In this document: positions 1 to 13,500 of the stretch, in pieces | Position numbering within the stretch: the stretch's first letter is position 1 | Layout of the letters: every line of letters starts with the position of its first letter | NCBI RefSeq assembly: GCF_040807025.1 | Contig: NC_090982.1 | Span: 9,752,514 to 9,816,513, forward strand | Direction of reading: 5' to 3' | DNA from: Struthio camelus | Lineage: Eukaryota; Chordata; Aves; Struthioniformes; Struthionidae | DNA: 64,000 bases | Position numbers and translations under genes: made by a program | The notes under the pieces: generated by a model | Database searches by the model: none | The model's input: only the letters and a program-made list of their open reading frames with translations | Told to the model about the DNA's origin: nothing

Positions 1-1570
1 CAATTCCTTTGAGGTCAACAGCAAAACTCCCACCGACATCGTTTGAGCCAAGATTTTATCTCGGAACTCAAAAAGTTGGCTTAGTGGCAAGTATCTGAAA
101 GAGAAGAGAAAGTTCACAAACTATAAGAAAAACATGCTCTAAATCTCAGATTTCCCAATGTAAACTATTTCTGCTTGTCACATATGCTGTACATATGGAG
201 AATACTAGGTGAATTAATGTTGCACTGAAATTGCCCTGATAGAATGTTGAAATTATATCATTGGAATAATGTTAAAATCAACGTATATTGCTATACTAGC
301 AGCTAAAAAATGTTCATGGAATCACCAAAATTAAAGATGGACAGTATCTCTTAGGTTCTCTAATCCAGTCTTCTACCCATGTGGGATATTTTTCTGTTGC
401 GTATTTTCTAGTGTTAAGGGGCAATATCAACCAAGCAATTCTTTATATGGTACTAAAAATGTTTTAGCACATACCTGAGCAAACAAAGGTTTCCACTCAT
501 ATTTTAGCATGTTGGAGCACTCTCTTGCTAACACCAGTGTCTTCCTAGGCACTTGCTGATAGAAAAGGAAGACTAAAATGCTTCTCTCTTTAATCCTCTT
601 TCATTGTTTTTAGATAGCTTACTGTCCCTCAGACAGAAGAAGCAAGGGTCTCTGTTCATGCACTATGCAGCAGCAGGACACTTAATGGGAAATTAAGTTT
701 AGTGCTATGGCAGAGGTGGCACTTAGCCTAATCGTAACATTTACAGAAAGGGAGCTAGATGATATGCAAGTGTGGAACTGGAAGAATATTAAAGCCCTGC
801 AGCTATTTAACTGTAGAATTTAGTTCTTTGTCTTCAGTAAGAGCAAGTTCATCTGTCTGACCTTGCTTGCTTTACAGCCCTCATGTACCGACAGCCTATT
901 GACTCTGGATCCACACATGTGTATAGAGTGGAAAAGGAGAAAGAGGAAAGAAAAAGGAGATTAAGATGAGAGCAAAGGAGCACACTCATGATGAATTAAA
1001 AATAAATCCTTTTTATTCTACAAACAGCTCAATGTGCATTAATTACTATAAATTAACACTATAAGTTTCCTGAGTTGTACTACAGACTTTTGTTTAAATC
1101 TTTGTAACTAGCTCTTGAAGCGTGGTCCAGGAGAAGCAAGAACTGGTGCTGTCTCTTGTGTTCACTAAGGACAACTGTTCTGTGATCCTGGGATCCTGTA
1201 ACTATTTCTCAGACCACTGATACTCATTGATCTTACAGCTATTTCTCAGGCCATTGATTTTGTGCTGTGCCACTGAGATTTCAATGAAATTTCTTAGAAA
1301 TAGAACAAGAACAAAGCAGCTAGAGCAAAAAAAGCCATCAGTAAGAAAGTTCTTGTTATGAGCAGTGGTCAGGAAAACATGAGACTGTCTCTAGTCTTCA
1401 GAAGGGAAATAAGGGTAATGAGTTGCACAAAGTCACCAGGGAAGAAGAATTGAATCCAAATCATTATTCTTTTCACTTTTTGTTTTATTTTTATTTTAGA
1501 GCAGTGAACTGCAATTTGTAAAGGTGCTGCTACCTCATATATATGCTGCTCCCTTTTTTTTTCCCCGTAG
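1..1570 (+). other. PGM5: PGM5 intron (3' part)
   Basis: AT-rich intronic sequence upstream of the penultimate coding exon. It ends in a pyrimidine tract and CCCCGTAG acceptor at 1550-1570. A short imperfect direct repeat (CTATTTCTCAG followed by a CATTGAT-type word) occurs near 1201-1225 and again near 1237-1260. I see no other exon or RNA gene. Confidence 0.8.
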
Positions 1571-4500
1571 GGGCTGCGAATTGTTTTTTCAGATGCTTCC
1601 AGGCTCATCTTCAGAATGAGTGCTTCTAGCCATGTGCGAGCTACTCTCCGGATCTACGCAGAGAGTTATGAAAAGGATCCTAGCCAGCATGACAAGGAAC
1701 CACAGGTAATGCAATAACGTTGTAGCAAGACCTACAAAATGAGGCCCTTGGTACTTGTTGTGAGGTCAGGGCTTTACAGCAGAGGCCCACAGATTTCTTA
1801 CTGAGTGCTAAAGGCAGACTGTAGTGAACATTTTGCCCAGACTGCTGCAAGTGCACAGGAAACATCAGTAGGCCTGAGTTTGATTTGGGAAAGCTTCTTC
1901 TTGATCCTGTATAGAGACGATGAGAGACTGGAGTGCTTACAGTAGTTATAACGATGCAGTTTCAAACTCTAGAAGGACATTTTGGAAAACTGCATTTAGG
2001 ATCTTCAAACCAGTGCGGACCATCCAAGCAGAGGGCCAAGGGGTAAAGAGAAAAGCAGTGCTATGCGTGTATTCATGCTTTAAATCAGGCAGCTGTGGAA
2101 AATGCCACACACACAGAAAGCCCATTTTTTGTTTAAAAAACAAAAATGTCATTGATTACAGTGGAATGCCAGAACGCCTGCGACATCTCCAACACCAAGT
2201 ATTGCCTGAACTTTGAATGATGTATTGGCTTTACTCAAGTCTTTTAATGTTATCTTTTCCTAGATGTAGAATTTCTTAAATTCCCAATCACGGGAGTCCT
2301 AAGCAAGATTAGGACCTTAGAGATATACGGCCACTTGGGCTGACTGTGAGCAAAAGTACGCTGTTATTCATTGCCTGCAGGAACAGTCGTAGGAATCCTT
2401 TTCAATCTGAAATGTTTTACAGATCTAGTTTAGAGCATGATCACACAAATAGTTGCGTTACCACAACTGAGGGGCTGGTAACATCTGGAGATGTACTGGA
2501 TAAAGAACAAGCCTGTGGAGTTGGGAGGATGCAAATAGAACTACTTAAACACAATTTGTTAGTTCATAAAACACAGGGCTGCAGATGTAACTTCCAGCTC
2601 AGGAAGTCCGTAGCAACTGATTGCCGGATGCTTGCAGAGCGTGCTAGGGTAGTGTTGGACACTTGCACTCTTCTTGTACTCTTTCCCTAAGCATCCACTG
2701 TGCCACTATGTCCTGCTGAGACAGGATATTGGACTAGCTTGACCCATGGTATCCCACTGGGAACAGCAGTGACGCTTCAGGCACCTTGAGTGCAGTTCCA
2801 GGGTTCGTGTAGAGGACAGCGCGTCTGTGTTCTGCTACTCAGCTTTTTGTGTGCTTTTCTTCTTTTCACTCTATTCAGAACCATTCAGTGCATCATGCTG
2901 AGGCGTGTAGGCCAGACATGCATTGCTTCATGTTTGCTGTCCACTGCTCCTCTGTGGTGAAGTTCATCTTCCAGACTCAGGAGCACTAATCCAGCCATTG
3001 ACGGGATGTCTGCCTCGTTCCCAGTGTTCCCTTCTGCTTCTGTCCCCTCCATTACGACCCCTGCCGTAATCTTCATTCAGTGCATCAGTGTGGTGACTAG
3101 TGTAGACTCAGTTCTGCCCTAGCTGCATCTGTGTGACTCCCAGACGCTCGTGACATTAGGATGTTGTCTTTGCAGAAGAGGCTGAAGGTTTGTTTTATGA
3201 TTTCCTCCAGAGGTGCTATCAGAGCAAACTCATGACTTTCTGCAAAACTGCTGGAGGAGACATCCACCCCCCTCTGCTTGTAACTGCTGGAATGAGGAAG
3301 AAGAAACTTCTTCACACCTCATATCAGTAGAGTGTTTTCTGCATATTATTCATTTGAAGTGACAGCGATTACATACTTTCCTCTTTAATCAGAAGAAACA
3401 CTCAGCCCTTTCACCCTTGATAACTGTGTTTATGAGCAATTTTAATAAGCATATGAACGTAGACTTTTTAAGGTAGAACCAGCAGTTTTAGTATATGTGT
3501 GTGGAATATCTAACGCAATGGGATGTCAAGGGCTTAGATGCCTCAGTGATAAGTGCTGGAGAATATGAATTTTAGTCTTTTAAGAGAAGCCATGCCAGTT
3601 TTAATTTTTTGCTCATTTTTTGCATGTGCTGCAATCTGAGTAATAGATCAATACTAGAAAAACATAATGAATTTTCAAGTAGGTTGTCTAGAGGTCACTT
3701 AGTCAAGGCGTCCCAGGGATTCCTAACAATGAGAATACAGTCAGGAGATATGACTGCCAGAGTCTAAATAACATAGGGATTCCCTGTAAGGGAAACATTT
3801 GCAGCAACCTGAGAATTATCCCATAATCATAACCAGACTCTTTCATAAAAAGAGTGAGGTGGAGAGCAAGTTTCAGTACGTTAGTACCAGTAGACACCTT
3901 AAACAATTCATAATATAAATTGTATTTTCACTCCTTGGATTTTTTCCACTCAGATTTTTTCCACTAAAAATGCTATCACACGGTGTGGTACACAAAAGAA
4001 GATTCAGGACGTTTCATAAAAGAAAAACAGGATAAGCATTTGGCTTATAGTAAAATAAACAAAAAAATCTGTATTTTGAAGTCCTACGCAGCTGTGTGAT
4101 CGTGAATGGAATGCAAATGCGAAATCTCTGAAACATAAACACTGTGAAATGCATTGGAGCCATAGGTAAATGTCTGACAGTAGTTTTTCATAAGAGTCTC
4201 ACGGTAAACTTAACCAGTTTCTTTTTATGTCATTAAACAATTGTTGGCTAATCATGTAAAAGCGCTTCCATTTCTCCAGAAGTTTTGCAAACTCGATTCC
4301 TGCAAATATGGTGTATTCTTTTTATTTGTTATTTCTTAAATTAACTGTTTGCATCCTCAATAACTCCTTGGATGGAATACACACAATGTGAAATCTCTAG
4401 CAGGAGAAAAAGAATCCTTTTAAGCAATTTTGATGTGTTTCTATGCAACCAGGTTATCTCATGATTTAGATGGCTGTTGCTAACAGGATAATAAATGTAT

Positions 4501-7500
4501 TTTGACCAAGGAAGAGCGCTGCTGCAACACCATTCACGCTTGAAGGTCAAATTTTGTTGTAGCACAAACTGGTTACCATCTACAGCCAGGCAGAATATAA
4601 ACACAGTTTAAACGTGGTTCTTTGCCCTGTGTAAGCGAGGCATAGACCAAATGAAGGTAAGTCATTGGAGGAGACAGACTTAACAGTTCATTTCCACTCT
4701 GACACATATGAGAGGTTTGCAGTGGACTTACAGTAATGTGATATATGACACAAAAAGTATGGTCTGAACATGCTTCCTGTCTAATGAATCCCAAGAAAAA
4801 GTAGATTTGTTTCCACAAAATGATTTACTGTCCCAAGCTGTATGGAGTTCACTGGCAAACAGTAAAGCGTATACTTCTGGTATCCATCTAGCTAAGCTTT
4901 GACCATTGAATTACAAATGAGAAAGTGCTTTTTATAATGGAATCCTTTTTGTAACAGTGAATTGTTCTATGTTATTTGTTATAATATATGCAATATGAGA
5001 AAAAAGACACACTGACAGAGTTTAGGTTTCTGTGTCTTTTAAAGGAATTTACAATCAATGCCTAATACTTAAAACTTGTTTTTCAAATGAGCAGAAACTT
5101 GCAAGCGTTCTCAGTGAATTTTCAAGCTATGAAGAGATTGGATTGAGGGAACAGAGGTTATCTGCAAAAAATAGATGTCGTTTTGGCAGATGTCATTTTG
5201 CCAATTCTCATTCTATGGCAGAGCATTCTATGATTACAGCACTCAAATCTTTTTTTCCATGATCCAAGTCAGTTTTTCCAAGTCAGTTGTCCGAAGGGGC
5301 TTAAGGTGTCCTCTTAAGGCAGATGAGGGCATTTAATCGATGGCACCTTTTTGATTACTGCATGTAGTATATCTGTAGGCTTCCAGTCCTAAAAAAAGTG
5401 ATGGTGCTCCTAATTCAATGTGTTTCTTCCTCAGTGTTTCGGTTAGGTGGCGTAGTACCTCCTCCAGCCACAGTGTAGCAAGTCTTGGGAACCACGGGGC
5501 TCAAAGGAAAAGGCCAGATTTGCCAGGTTCATATGGTAGTAGAAGGAAGACCTTGGACTGCACAAGCGCTGTTTTTGACAGAACACACATAGTAATGGTC
5601 TGAATTATGAGTCACTCCCAAGACACCACTACTTGTAATACCACCCCGTGAATGTAGGCTCATGATTACTCTCATGAGGAAGGAAGGTCTTCAAGAAAGG
5701 ATCCCAGGATTCCCTGTGAGAGAGGGCCTCAAATCATCTTTTCTGCGTGAAGTTGTCCTTCCAAGACAGAGAGGTTAGTTACAGAGCTGGGACCACTGAC
5801 ACTGCAAGTAGATGTAAGTTGTGGGGGAAAAAGGTTAGTACCAGCACCTGCTCATAGCTTTCCTCCTCTGCCTTCCCCTCTAGAAATACTAGCAGAGCCC
5901 ACTTGAAACTTGCTGCAGGGACAATTCTTGCATTCAGGCGGTGCAGAGAGGTAGATATTTTTGACATCCACGCTGGCTCGGGAGACACATGTTACTGTAC
6001 CCTCTTCCTCTCTTGCCCATGTGCACAATCAGTGGGACAAATAGAATTTTCATCTTTGGATAAACCCAGTTAATTCTTTCTCTTGCTTTTCATTGTATGT
6101 GTAGCACAGTTTCCACTGCACCTGTGTTGGCCTGGTCACATTGCCAACAACAAACACTAGGACATTATGAACTGCAAGGTCATTGACTGTATCCTGCAGG
6201 AAGATCATGGGATTCATGGGAGTAGATAAATCTGATTTCAGGAGATCCTTGTGTTAGTGCAAAATTACTTTTTAAATTTTCAGGAGGACATTTGATGGCC
6301 TTTAGTGGAATATCTAGACCAGAGTGAGTTACAAATTCCTTTCTGGAAAAAAGGGTTGCTGGGTAGCCATAAATTTTTATTATTGGGATTCCTTTTATTG
6401 TTTGGTTCACTTTGAGATTCATGGTAATGAAGCGTACACCTCGAAGAGCTGTGACAGATTTGACGTTTTAAGTATAAAAGGCTTTATTTCCTGTTTACTT
6501 CCAATTAAAGGGACTTGGACAACCTATTCATGAGTGACCAGTAATTCAAAGAGCGCTGCTATATGGAAGTGTATAAAGTATATATTTTTATAACGTATAT
6601 AAAGTTGTTGTGTTTGGGATAAATGCCCATTTTTGTTTAAGTGCAGTTAACCTTTGTAACTAGATAGATGAATGCATGTAACTTCTGTATCATTGCACTC
6701 TGCCTGGGACAGCTAATCAGGAATTATTCCATTTCTTCCGTACTTTGTATAATGCAAACCAAGACATAAAATAATTTCTTGTTTGTTTGCTTAAGTGAGC
6801 ATTTAGTTGCTTCTACTCGCTGGACCACCTTCTTCCAGTACCTTTTTTCATTATTTATGTAGACATTTGAAGAAGAATGCTTTGCACTACCCCATGTTTC
6901 TGCCCAGCTGCAATTCCAGTTGATACTAAAGACAAAGGGCCAAAATACCTTGAGATATCCTTTTGCCCACTTCAGGCGAGAAATCTTTCTGTCTTGGAAG
7001 AGAGCTCATTTTCATGAGAAATTATGGAGCCGTTGTGGAGAATCATTATGGTTAGCTAGTTTGAACGTGCCCATATCAGCAGCCAGATTTTTTTTCCTTT
7101 CATTTCAGATCAAGCCTTTTCCAAATTAATCAGCCAACTACTCAGCAGTTTTCAAGCTTTTCTAGTTTGTTTTTGTTCTCCTTTGACAGTTCCACTGCTA
7201 GTGGTGAATCTTCCACAGATAAGCAAGAATCTAAAACCTCTGATGCATCCTGGCAGTCCTAAAAGACCAGTATGTCATTATGGCACTTTATGAGATACGT
7301 GTAAACTGAGACTATTACTAAGACAACATAAACATATTAAAAATAAGGTTTTGCTGTTGGGAGAGTGCTAGTTATAGGCCCTACTTTGGTTCGATACCCA
7401 AAAGCAATCCTGACATACGTTAAAGTACTGTCGAGGCTGCTCAGAACCCGTAGATTTTAATTTGGGCTGCAGGGAACCATTCATGCAGCTGAGCAGTGAG

Positions 7501-10500
7501 ACCAGTACTCAGATGGGGCTATCCTCATACTTCACTGTGTATCAGTACTGTATGGTTCTGCACATGTCTTAGAGGAACAGCTGATTTTCAGGCCTTGTTG
7601 CCTTTAAGGATATGTTTTCCTTTAGAAAACCTAGAGTTGCAATATCAGCGTTCTTGTGACTAGATGGAATCAGAGACAGAAGAACTAGAACTGGAGAGAA
7701 GTAAAGCTAAGACGAGCCTTTCGTTCCAGTTTATATGTCGGCCAAATAAAATGGGCTGATTGATAAACAGTAGTTATTAATGAATGTAGCTACCACCAAA
7801 ATCTTATTAACTGTATGACAGATAGTACTAAAATTACTCACAATTTCTGTGTAGGTTAAATTAACCATAGCCAATTGCTTGACCAGGGAGTAAATGAGAG
7901 TAGTGAAATGTGCCAGTAATTAGAAGTCCGGGGTTACACATACATGGGAATAGCAGTGGCTACTGGTTCTGGCTGCTGAACCATCAGTTGAAGGAAACGG
8001 GCAGAAGCAGCTTTGTGGCTTGATAAGATGATAAGGATGATAAAGATAATCGTCACCTTCTGTGCAAAGTATTAAAGACAATTTGCTGTAAGCATTTTGA
8101 AACTGCAAAATGTATAGTGGTGATTCAAGGCAAAACAAAGTCTTCAATACAATGCTCAAGTCCTTTTTAAAACTGGAGTGTTCCTCGTAGAAAGGGAGAA
8201 CTCATTCTGTTGATGCCGCTGATGAATGGTTTCTGTGTATTACTGAAAACATTACTTTCTAGCTAACGCAGAAGATTTTAGGAAAGAGACAACTTCTTTT
8301 ACTTTTACCAGTCAGATAGGCAACCAAGTAGCAATGTCAACAAGTTTATTGCTTTATCATTCAGTGGAAACAGGCAAGCTTTTTTTCTGAAGCCTTGTAC
8401 TCTTATGCACCGGCACGTTTCTTTTTTTAAATTTTATTGAGTTATTAGTTGTGCTAAATTTAACCCAGGTGGAAAAGCTAGAGATTAGTGGAATGGGCGT
8501 GAAGTACCAGAATAAGAGTTTATTGACCTTTAGGTTCATTTATAACTTCATTTTATAGATCAGCTCATCGTTCCCTAGATACAGATCCCAACAGATGTCT
8601 AATATCTCCTTGTCCTTTGCCTAGCTACCTGGGTGTATCATTGAACTTGGATAAGGTTTGAACAGGACGTTTTGTATACAAAGACGGAAAGAGAAATGAC
8701 TCATGATGCAGAATTGTTTCGAATTGTTTCACTGGTGAAAACAAGGTTTCCTTAAAAACGTTGTTGTGCTGCTTTTGCAGGGTTAGTGCCATGGGAACAG
8801 TGCAGTAAATAAATTAAACTTTAATCTGAATATGGACTAATCAGCTCTATTTATAGTATGTTATTCATTACTTGAATTGCAATAGCAATGAAAAAGTTCT
8901 GCTATAGACCTACTTAGTCTGTATTAGATGATCTCTAAATGGGACACAGTAGATAACAAATGCTGTAAATGACTTTTCCCAAAGACAAAATTGACCTAGA
9001 TGGTAGTCAGCTACAGATTCATTGGATTAACAGCACCCAGACAAAGAATCTGCGGCAAGAGTTGTTTTCTGCTTGTGTTTTAAGTCCTAAAAGGCACTCG
9101 ACTTAAAAAAAAATCATTGGGATAAAAAAGTATCCTGATCATCAAAGGACTGAGTTTCCAAAACATTATTCCAACAGCAAATAGCAGAGGGAAAACAAAC
9201 TGGTTCTGAGGTGGAGCTTGGTCAGTATGTGAAAGGGATTATATTTTAATATATTTCTATGAAGTGATTGTTTATGATGATAATTTCTCAAAGATCAGGG
9301 AACTGATATTAATAATGCAGAAATCTTTTTGCTCAATATGATGTAAAAGGGATAAAATTACATCTTTCCATATGGTTCTGTTAAGACACTCTTACAATCC
9401 TTAAGCACAAGTGCAGTTCGCTGCTGCCTCTTTGTTTCTTTTGAGGTGTGGGGTCTTGCAGCGTGGTTGTGGTTGACTATTAAAACATGCGGTATAGTTC
9501 AGAGACTTCATATAAAGTTTTGCCTTTAGTATTAAAATTAATAAGGTTTTCTTTAAGGGTAAGTGGGATATGGGGATTTCCATCTATTTGATCACTCTTA
9601 TGGAAAAACAGCATATTCATGCTATTCAGATAATTTAGCTTCTGATTCTGCACAAAGCCATACAATGAGCAACTTTCAACCAGTTGGAAATAGAAAAAGG
9701 ATAGTTTGTGTTCCTGTTCCGTTAGAAAAATAAATCAGGTGACAGTAATTATACAGTATTTCATGAATCAAATAAATGACTATTAAACCTAAACTTTTCT
9801 CTGAGCTCTTTGGATATACAGAAAAAAATCCCAGTCTGTTACAAAGATAGATGGTTGCAAGCACTGCTCAATTTACATTTTCTTCCTGTCCTTTTCACCA
9901 CTCCTACACACCCTCCTCTTTATTGCTAAGGGCAGAACAGCTGCTAAGGCCGGAACAGCTGACCTTTACAGTCATTTTTTTGAGTCAGTGGGCAGACCAT
10001 GCAGAACAGCAAAGATGTCAGTTCCCTTTGCCCAGACAGTGAATATATCGCTTCACTGCGGTAAAGTGAAGAACGCCAGATCTGTGGCAGTTGCAGACCA
10101 AGCCACTCAGTTCCACGAGTAATCAGGTTATCCACATTGCCTAGATCTTCTAGGACTGATGACTGTAGCATAAACTTTGCAGAAGACTTCTGCTTTTTTG
10201 GAATGCAAGATCCCATAGGCATCCATGTACTAGGTAGGCGTGCCGAGCTGTGTATTTAGCCGTCATGTCATAAGCCCTGATGGAGATACTGAAACGATGC
10301 CAGACAGTATGAATAGTCCTATGTGATGTTAATGCTGAGCTCACTTCCCAGTTGTTTTAGTCCGTTTTTTACGTCTTCCATCATAGGAGTGTTGCTTTGT
10401 AAGTGTGTTGGTTTGACTTTTAAAGTATATTACGTCCACAGTTGCTTCTAATCGATAAGGCCACTGCAACATGTTTAGGGGATTCCGCCCTCTCTTCTGC

Positions 10501-13500
10501 CTTTCTTTTTCTTTCCCTCCGTTCATGTGACGTTGATTCTGCTGCCCACATTGAGAAAGGGTAGTAGCAACTATAAGCAGTTGCATGAAGCAAGGGAAAA
10601 AGGTATGGGAGCAGGGAGAGGTAAGAGGAGAAGGAGTTATTTCTCGATTCCTATGTGTCCCTTCTTGCTGGACTTAGAGCTGTCTCAGTTTCTCTGGCCT
10701 CTAAGCAGCCTTCTGTATAACATTTAAAGGTTAAAGAAAAGCAGGACTGAGAATGAATTTAAGTATTAGGAGACGAAGGAATTTGTAGCCCATGCCTGAA
10801 ACTTCAAGACTTGCCATAACTTATACAACAACAGGAGCACAACCTAGCACCTACATTTCTTGGTAACTTCATAGCAATCTGCAAACCTGATTGCTCTTGA
10901 TGCTACCTTAATCAATTGGAAAACTACTATAAATCATCTTTAATTTATAGTAAATCCAGTAGAAGAGCAGCTGAAGAGATAGAGTTTTTGGTTTGATGGC
11001 AGTATTTAAAAAGGGAAGGTGCAAAGATGGAAAGCACTTGGCAGATTTACTCTCTTGATGGAGCTCCAAATGTTAAACTATAGCTCTTCTTTGAGGACTT
11101 CATGCTGTGCTAACCCACTTGTTTATCTCTCTTTAACTTAGAGGCATTAACTATTGTTTCAGGAAGGTGAACTCTACTGGAATAAGTTATACTGTGCCAG
11201 CTTTGCTTAGAAATCAGGCTAGGCTTGCACTTCTGTTCTGAAATAATTAGAGTCCGAAGTGTCATTCTGATTATTAGTAAATAAGGAGCCTTAAAACCTA
11301 TAAAACAGTCAGACAAAGTTTAGCCGACCGATGCTGGATCTTTGCTCCCAGAATGACACTCTTTTAATTGCTAGCTAGCTTGGATAGCTTTCCATTACCT
11401 TTCTCTGTGATCCCAGAAGACAAGGAACAAATGAGTTCATGCTTAATATTTTCTAAATAGCAACGTATATACAAATCACTTGGTCCTGTGTTCTTAGTGT
11501 TCCACCCTGTTTGTTCACTTGGGTACATTTTGAGCTGAGAAGAGTCCATAACAACACGTTGGCAGGATGCTGTATGCAAATTCAGACCTATACTGTTAAG
11601 AGAAGACAGAATAAAAGCTGGAGAACTGCACAAGATAGCTGTCGTTATCTGATGTTCATTAAAATACTTTGGATCCTATTTTGAGGGTGTTGTCGTTCTC
11701 TGAGCTTTTGTTACTTTATCTTTTCCAGATAAGCTCTGCAGAATTGTTTTTATTGATGAAACTGATGTCGCAACTTGTTTTTGAGGTTTATATTGAACTG
11801 AGAAAAGAGAATTTAAGACCTGTGGAAAATATCTATTCCAAAACTGTATAAAACTCAGCTACGCTTAGTTTTCCTAAAAAGACTGAAATTCAGTGTAGAC
11901 CTCAGAGAGGTCTAACAGACACTAGCTTTCCAAGCAAGTCTGGACATGTCATGATTTTGTGTCAGAACTGAATCAGTTTGTGATGAAAGTTGTCAAGTTG
12001 TAGCATAAGTGAAACCACCACTCTCACATGGTAGGTTTTCACAAGGTTTTCCTTGACATACAGATGTTATTCAGCCACCGAGACTGAGAGAAATGTTTGT
12101 CTAAAGCCAAACCCCGGACGGACACCTCCTGAGCGTTTAACCCACGATCAGGTACACCTGAGACCTGAGCCTTTGGTAAACAGGCTGCCTCGTGGGGCAA
12201 ATCTTGTCTGTGAACGTGGCGAGGCGAAAGGTAGCTGGAGGGAATTTTCTTGCAAGGCCACAGAGAGGAAAAAGGCTACATGAGCCGGGATAGAGAGATA
12301 TTCCTCTCATAGCTCCGGTACAGAATATTACCAAGCAAAGTGCTTTTGATATTTCTTTGCCATGTGCTAGATGTCTCCATGTTTAATGTGTTTCTTGGTG
12401 TGAATGATCATCCTTATCAGCTACTTATTTAGAAGTATAACTTCTATAGCCTAGTTATAGCCTGTAGAGGCTATAATTTCTCAGCATTCTTACTAAAGTA
12501 AAATCCGGATCAAAGCCAATAATTTTGATAATTTACAGTTCCCTTCTCAAATATTATCTAGCAGAGAACGTGCCATACCTTAGGGTTAAATATATTACTA
12601 AGTGTACAGAGTGATGGCAATTGCCATTTTAACTTGATATACCATTAGTAAAGTTGTACAATTTATTAAGTAGAAAGAAGCATTTGAAAAACGTTTTTAA
12701 CTGGAGATGGCCTTAAGGTACGGAATTCTTTCTAGAATCATATTAAATATAAGTGACCACTGACTGTGGTTTCTCTTTCAGAACTGAAATTTAAGCCATT
12801 CATTGCAGAGATCCCTTGTTAGTCTGCTCTTCTCTTATCACCTTGTAACTTCAAAGAGAAAAAGAGAATATATGCATTTTTAAAAATTTTATTTATTTAT
12901 TTATTTATTACATCTGCAGGATGAGAAGTATCGTTAAACTGAAGTGTGCCAGGACATAACTAAAGATAGGACTCTCTGTCTTTACAAGTTCGATTATAGT
13001 AAGTGCGAAAAGGAGGCTAGAGTGTTCTCATGGTATTTGGAACCACTTGGCAAAAGAAAAGCCTCTAAAATACTTAGGTGAACAGCTGTGGCACAAACCT
13101 GACTAATCCGATTTGATTCTTCTTCAAAGCATTGAGCAGGGTTTTGTTTGTTTCGTTGTTTTCACTTTAGAGTGCTTTTGTTACTTAAGAAGCAGTGCCA
13201 AGTAAAGCTGGTTCAGTAGGACTGCTTGTTAAATTTTCCTGTTCTTTTCAAATTGAACGGGGAAGAGAACTCTGAGAGAGTCCCAGAGGGAGTTCAGATG
13301 CTTTGGTCTTTTTCAATTCTCCTTAATCCGTGATGCTGGAGGAAAGGAATTATATGATCCAGACCTTATAAATTGGCCCATTTTATTATTTACTTCTGCA
13401 GGATCTGCCCAAAAATGTTCTTATTTTTGCTTCAGATATTAATCTCCACTAAGTACGTTTGACTTTAATGGACTTGTCTTCTGTTTCAACCATTATTCAG

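Noticed and set aside
7385-7400. tRNA B-box-like GGTTCGATACC
   Set aside because: No matching A box, T-arm or acceptor stem could be folded around it.
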